Of a DNA stretch of 7,517 nt, positions 4,263 to 7,517 are shown one piece after another. The notes below the pieces were generated by a model that saw nothing but the letters and a program-made list of their open reading frames with translations, did not search any database and was not told the origin of the DNA. A program made the translations under genes and the position numbers. Position 1 is the first letter of the stretch. Each line of letters opens with the position of its first letter. The DNA is from Calditrichota bacterium (GTDB lineage Bacteria; Calditrichota; Calditrichia; RBG-13-44-9; J075): assembly GCA_024275555.1 (NCBI GenBank), contig JAJRYW010000664.1, positions 1 through 7,517 on the forward strand, given 5' to 3'.

Positions 4263-7203
4263 CGGTATCAGCGGGCGCAATCCCTTTACCGGCCAGGATG
4301 GGGTGACCTACCCGCGCGGAACCGGCCATGTCATTTTCACGGATGGATTTCTCTGGGGCGGTTATGTGCGGGATAATGATCCCACCCTGCCGCGCCTGCG
4401 GGTGGGCGGATTTACTTATTTTACCAGCCTTCAGCCCGGGCGGATTATCAGCCCCGGCAATCCCCAAAACCCAAACGACCCCGAGGTGCGCATCTACCGG
4501 ATTCGCAAAGACTACCAAACCGTTAGCGAGGCGGTGCTGCGCCGGGACATCGCCGAGTTGCGCTATAACGGCGACAGCCTGCAGGCAACTGCTGCCGATG
4601 TGCAGGATTTACGGGACAGCTACGCCCGCGACTGGCAGGAATGGCCGGTAGACGCCGGCGCCCCCTTTTACGATTTGAATCACAACGGCCAGTACGAGCC
4701 GGAACAGGGCGAGACGCCCGGCTTAGCCAATGCCGACCAGGTGATCTGGTTTGTCTGCAATGACTGGCGAGCCCCGTGGAACCCCTTTCCCTCGCCCAAT
4801 ATCGGTACGGAACTCCAGGTCACCATGGGAACCTACCAGAACAAAGGGGCTTTAAGCAACGTTATTATACAACGCTACCTGCTCATCAACAAGTCCGGAT
4901 TCCGGATCGATTCCCTTTATATTGGAAAGTGGAGCGATTTTGATATCGGGGACTTGAAGGACGATTTGGCCGGATCGGATTCGGTTTTAGAAATGGGATA
5001 CTGTTATTCAGGATTTCCTACTGATGAGGTTTTTCAGTCGATCAACCTCTACCCTCCGGCGGCTGGCTATGTCGTGCTGCAGGGGCCGATTGTTCCTTCT
5101 CCGGGCGATACGGCCTATTTCAATTTTAAAAAACGGGCTGATTACAAAAACCTTAAGCTCACCTCAGTAACGTATGAATCACCCTTCGTTGACCTTGGCC
5201 CCCCGGTGGCTGATTATGATTTCACGTTAGGGCTGTATAACGGTCTTCGTGGTTATTTGCCGACCAGCGACATCGCCCATCCGGATCCTTACCTTGTTGG
5301 CGCTGGCCCCAACACCGGCCAACCCACTTTTTTCCCGTTTAGCGGCGATCCGGTAACCACCCTGGGAGATGTCGATGGACAGGGCAATAATGATGGTCCT
5401 ACCGAACGTCAATTGACTATTTCCACCGGCCCGATCACCATGCAGCCCGGAGACAGCCAGGAGGTAATCTACGCCCTGGTGGTGGGAGAGGGCATGGAAG
5501 CCTACCCCTATGCCGTAGAAGCGCTGCGGCTCAACACCAGTATGGTGCGGCATGAGTTCCCTAACTTCGAGCGGGCGTTGCATACACCGCCGGCTCCCCG
5601 GGTCAGCGCCACGTCTTTCAACAACAAGGTGGTGCTTGATTGGGGCAAAAACGCACAATTGCTTCAGGAAATTGATCGGGAAGATTTGCCGGGAAACTAC
5701 TTCTTTGAAGGTTATAACATCTACCAATTACCGACTCCGAATGCGCCAGTGGAAGAGGCCATACGGATTAAAACGATTGATAGAGAAACTCCGCCGCGCA
5801 TTATTCCGGGTTATAAAAAAGACCCGGTAAGCGGGATATATTCCTACGGGCCCATTGTTATCGGAAGCAATATGGGCATCCAATACTTTTGGGAGATCGA
5901 ACAAGACGCCTTAACCGGCAAGCCTTTCGTTGATGGAGAGACCTACCATTTTGCCGTCAGCGCCTACCGCTATACCCCGGCTCCGGGCGTGCCTTTTCCG
6001 GTGGTGGAGTCGGAATTGGGACGGGTCAGTGTGCGGGTGCTGAACAACAACCCCGGCTATAGTAATTTAACCGGCCACGAAATTCCCGTAACCCACCAGG
6101 GAAAAAGCGCCGGAGAAGTTAGCGCTACTGTGATTGACCCCGCCCAATTAACCGGCCACACTTACCAGGTTAGTTTTGACGAACAGCAACATTGGACGCT
6201 TACCGATTTGACCAGTGGAGAAATAAAATTAACCAACCAGGCAGATCATTCCGGTAGCCGAAATATTCCTACTATCGATGGTGTCTTGGTCGCCGTTTCC
6301 GGACCGGATAGTACAGATTTGGCCGACTGGAAATTACAGGGCAGCTACTGGATTAGTGGCAACTACTGGGGTGGACGATATCTTTATGGTGGCCTGGATA
6401 CTGGCCGCAGATTGTGGGGTTCCGCATTAAACACCAATGATTTAGTTCCGATGCAAATCGAGTTTCAAGATGAAAACCAGGTTAACCAAAGCGGATTCAT
6501 TGGACAAGGGGCCGTTTACCGGGAGGATTTGGGTTTTCAGTTTGATGCCATCGGCGAGCTTCCTTTGGCGGCCTTCGATGTACTCGATCCCGATCAGCCC
6601 CGGCGCACCAATGTGCTCTTTGTGGAAAACGACTCCCTGGCCCCGGCCAACCGCCTCTGGGATATGGGCTGGGACGGCAACCGGTTTCCGGATGAGATCG
6701 GCGCCGGCGAACGGCTGTTTTTTATGAAAAGCGATTACGATCCCGCCAACCCGCTCTACAGCAGTGCCAATTTACAGGCCGATGCGGATCAGTTGGACAT
6801 CCTTTACATCATCTGGCCCAAAGAGCGCGGTTCAAGGAGCTATTTGCTGGCGGAATTCACTATGGATATTTTAGTAGATTTGGTAAATACTCCCGATGAC
6901 TATTTTTTCTTCACCGCACCGGCAGCACCGGCTATTCCGACGGTTTTTCGTTTAGAGAGTAATTTTCCTAATCCCTTCAACACCTCCACCACCCTTCGCT
7001 TTCAGCTTCCCGGGCGGAGCCGGGTTATCCTGGACATTTACAACCTGCTCGGCCAGCATGTGGCCCGCCCGTTAGATGCCTTCCGCAATGAGGGCAGTCA
7101 TCAATTCCGCTGGGATGCCGGGAACCTGGCCAGTGGAATGTACATCTACCGGCTCAGCACATCCTTTGGCAGCGCGGACGGGAAAATGCTGCTGGTAAAG
7201 TGA
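4098..7203 (+). CDS. Large secreted protein with T9SS type A sorting domain; apparent frameshift after the signal peptide
   Basis: Probable surface or secreted protein of unknown function, exported by Sec and then the type IX system. The start is the ATG at 4098 (GAGGGGG at 4087-4093, 7 nt spacer). It gives a textbook signal peptide: MKQR, then VHLVFAALFLLLTTFSFS, likely cut before Gln24. That frame stops at 4262. The body is one frame on, open to 7203. Dropping one T from the T8 run at 4202-4209 joins them as SKTSFF-GDSTLLNVN and yields about 1,034 residues. A TTG start at 4126 in the body frame has no signal peptide or ribosome binding site, so I reject it. Seen in the body: a Ca-binding-like loop DLNHNGQYEPEQGE (about 192-205), an FN3-like stretch (about 497-650, with YNIYQ), a VTHQGKSAGEVSATVIDP segment known to me from similar FCB proteins, and the sorting domain (about 950-1034) with NFPNPFN and final KMLLVK. 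Sequencing error, phase variation or early pseudogene remain possible. Confidence 0.88.
4202..4209 (+). other. T8 homopolymer at the frame break
   Basis: Eight Ts followed by four Gs lie exactly where the signal-peptide frame must pass to the body frame. Seven Ts would restore one continuous frame. A second run, A7 at 4173-4179, lies just upstream, but a shift there would give basic, unlikely residues (LRRSPRPLFFGD) in place of TPPLSKTSFF. Homopolymers of eight are hot spots for sequencing error, replication slippage and transcriptional slippage. Confidence 0.75.
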
Positions 7204-7268
7204 GGCGTGAAACATGATACGTGAAGCGTGACATTGGCCCCGTGATTCGTGATTCGTGACTCGTGAAT
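7199..7268 (+). repeat. Ten degenerate 7-bp tandem repeats, consensus CGTGANN
   Basis: Read in 7-bp steps from 7199, the units are AGTGAGG, CGTGAAA, CATGATA, CGTGAAG, CGTGACA, one degenerate unit TTGGCCC, then CGTGATT twice, CGTGACT and CGTGAAT. The register is unbroken for 70 bp. The TGA of the first unit is the stop codon of the secreted-protein gene. Further CGTGG/CGTAT-type units follow to about 7297, out of phase by 1 nt. Confidence 0.8.
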
Positions 7269-7327
7269 TTGTGGTGCGTGGTGCGTATTCCGTTTATAGG
7301 TGGTGTTCAAACGTCACGCCTTCACGT
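7219..7327. terminator. Possible bidirectional hairpin formed by the two heptad arrays
   Basis: ACGTGAAGCGTGAC (7219-7232) is complementary to GTCACGCCTTCACGT (7313-7327) with a single bulged base, giving a 14-bp stem around an 80-nt loop. It sits between two convergent genes, so it could end transcription from both sides, but there is no T run and the long loop weakens the case. Confidence 0.3.
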
Positions 7328-7405
7328 TTCACACATCACTCGATACTTGTCATTTGTTACTCGATACTCGTCACTCGTTATTTGTTATCACGCCTCACGT
7401 TTCAC
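7314..7405 (-). repeat. Inverted partner array of 7-bp repeats
   Basis: From 7322 to 7405 there are twelve in-phase 7-bp units. On the minus strand, starting at the right, these are GTGAAAC, GTGAGGC, GTGATAA, then CAAATAA, CGAGTGA, CGAGTAT, CGAGTAA, CAAATGA, CAAGTAT, CGAGTGA, TGTGTGA and AACGTGA. Two sub-types alternate (CGTGANN and CRARTNN). One more unit, offset by 1 nt, begins at 7314. The first TGA on this strand (7404-7402) is the stop codon of the convergent gene. Confidence 0.8.
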
Positions 7406-7517
7406 CTCATCAACACCATCTTGCGGCTGAGAACCTGGTTGCCTGACCGGAGCCGGTAAACATAAACGCCGCTGGCAACGGGCCTGCCGTTATCATCCGT
7501 GCCATTCCATTGAACGA
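7402..7517 (-). CDS. C-terminal end of a second T9SS-type sorting-domain protein (runs off the right edge)
   Basis: Only the last 37 codons and the stop (TGA at 7404-7402) are in the window. The translation contains VQWNGTDDNGRP, then VASGVYVYRL, and ends SRKMVLMR. The order W-x-G-x-D-x-x-G, SGVY-x-YRL and a final K-M-x-L is the hallmark of the last strands of the FlgD-Ig-like / T9SS type A C-terminal domain. The protein is therefore very likely exported through the type IX system; what it does cannot be said. It converges on the other sorting-domain gene with 198 bp between the stops, filled by the heptad arrays. It was found by translating the edge by hand. Confidence 0.85.
   Translation of the reverse strand, partial: VQWNGTDDNGRPVASGVYVYRLRSGNQVLSRKMVLMR

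Noticed and set aside
7199..7405. CRISPR array
   Set aside because: The repeats are only 7 bp, directly adjacent without spacers, and degenerate; there are no cas genes.
7256..7459. 67-codon plus-strand frame at the right end
   Set aside because: It reads through the heptad arrays and the antisense of the right-hand sorting-domain gene; no independent support.

Overview
The window looks like a bacterial chromosome fragment from the FCB side of the tree. Calditrichota, KSB1-like or Ignavibacteria-like lineages are my best guess. The main reason is that two genes end in type IX secretion (T9SS) type A C-terminal sorting domains, one with the diagnostic NFPNPFN motif. A periplasmic DPP-IV-type peptidase and intergenic regions full of short palindromic repeats fit the same group. 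The phylum assignment is inference; there is no rRNA or other marker gene here.

Layout. (1) 1-598, minus strand: N-terminal 199 codons of a DEAD-box RNA helicase most like RhlB, running off the left edge and starting at a TTG with a good ribosome binding site. (2) 599-1201: a divergent intergenic region of about 600 bp with a possible helicase promoter, a short overlapping leader ORF, a perfect 7-bp palindrome and a possible -10 box for the rightward gene. (3) 1202-3367, plus strand: a complete exported dipeptidyl peptidase IV (peptidase family S9B) with an intact Ser-Asp-His triad and the Glu-Glu motif that reads the substrate N-terminus. (4) 3368-4097: about 730 bp without a convincing gene. 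It holds a perfect 15-bp hairpin behind the peptidase gene, clustered palindromic repeats, a 67-bp element with inverted ends, and a plausible promoter for the next gene. (5) 4098-7203, plus strand: a large secreted protein of about 1,034 residues with an FN3-like region and a T9SS sorting domain. Its signal peptide lies in a different reading frame from its body, separated by a run of eight Ts. (6) 7204-7401: two head-to-head arrays of degenerate 7-bp repeats. (7) 7402-7517, minus strand: the last 37 codons of a second T9SS-type cargo protein, convergent with the first.

How the genes relate: the peptidase and the two sorting-domain proteins all act outside the cytoplasm and suit a protein- or peptide-degrading, surface-decorated lifestyle. 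They are not arranged as one operon: long repeat-rich gaps and separate apparent promoters divide them, and the helicase is transcribed away from the rest. I see no defence system, CRISPR array, transposase, tRNA or rRNA. The most interesting signals are the frame break at the T8 run and the heptad arrays that begin, in the same register, at the stop codons of both convergent genes.
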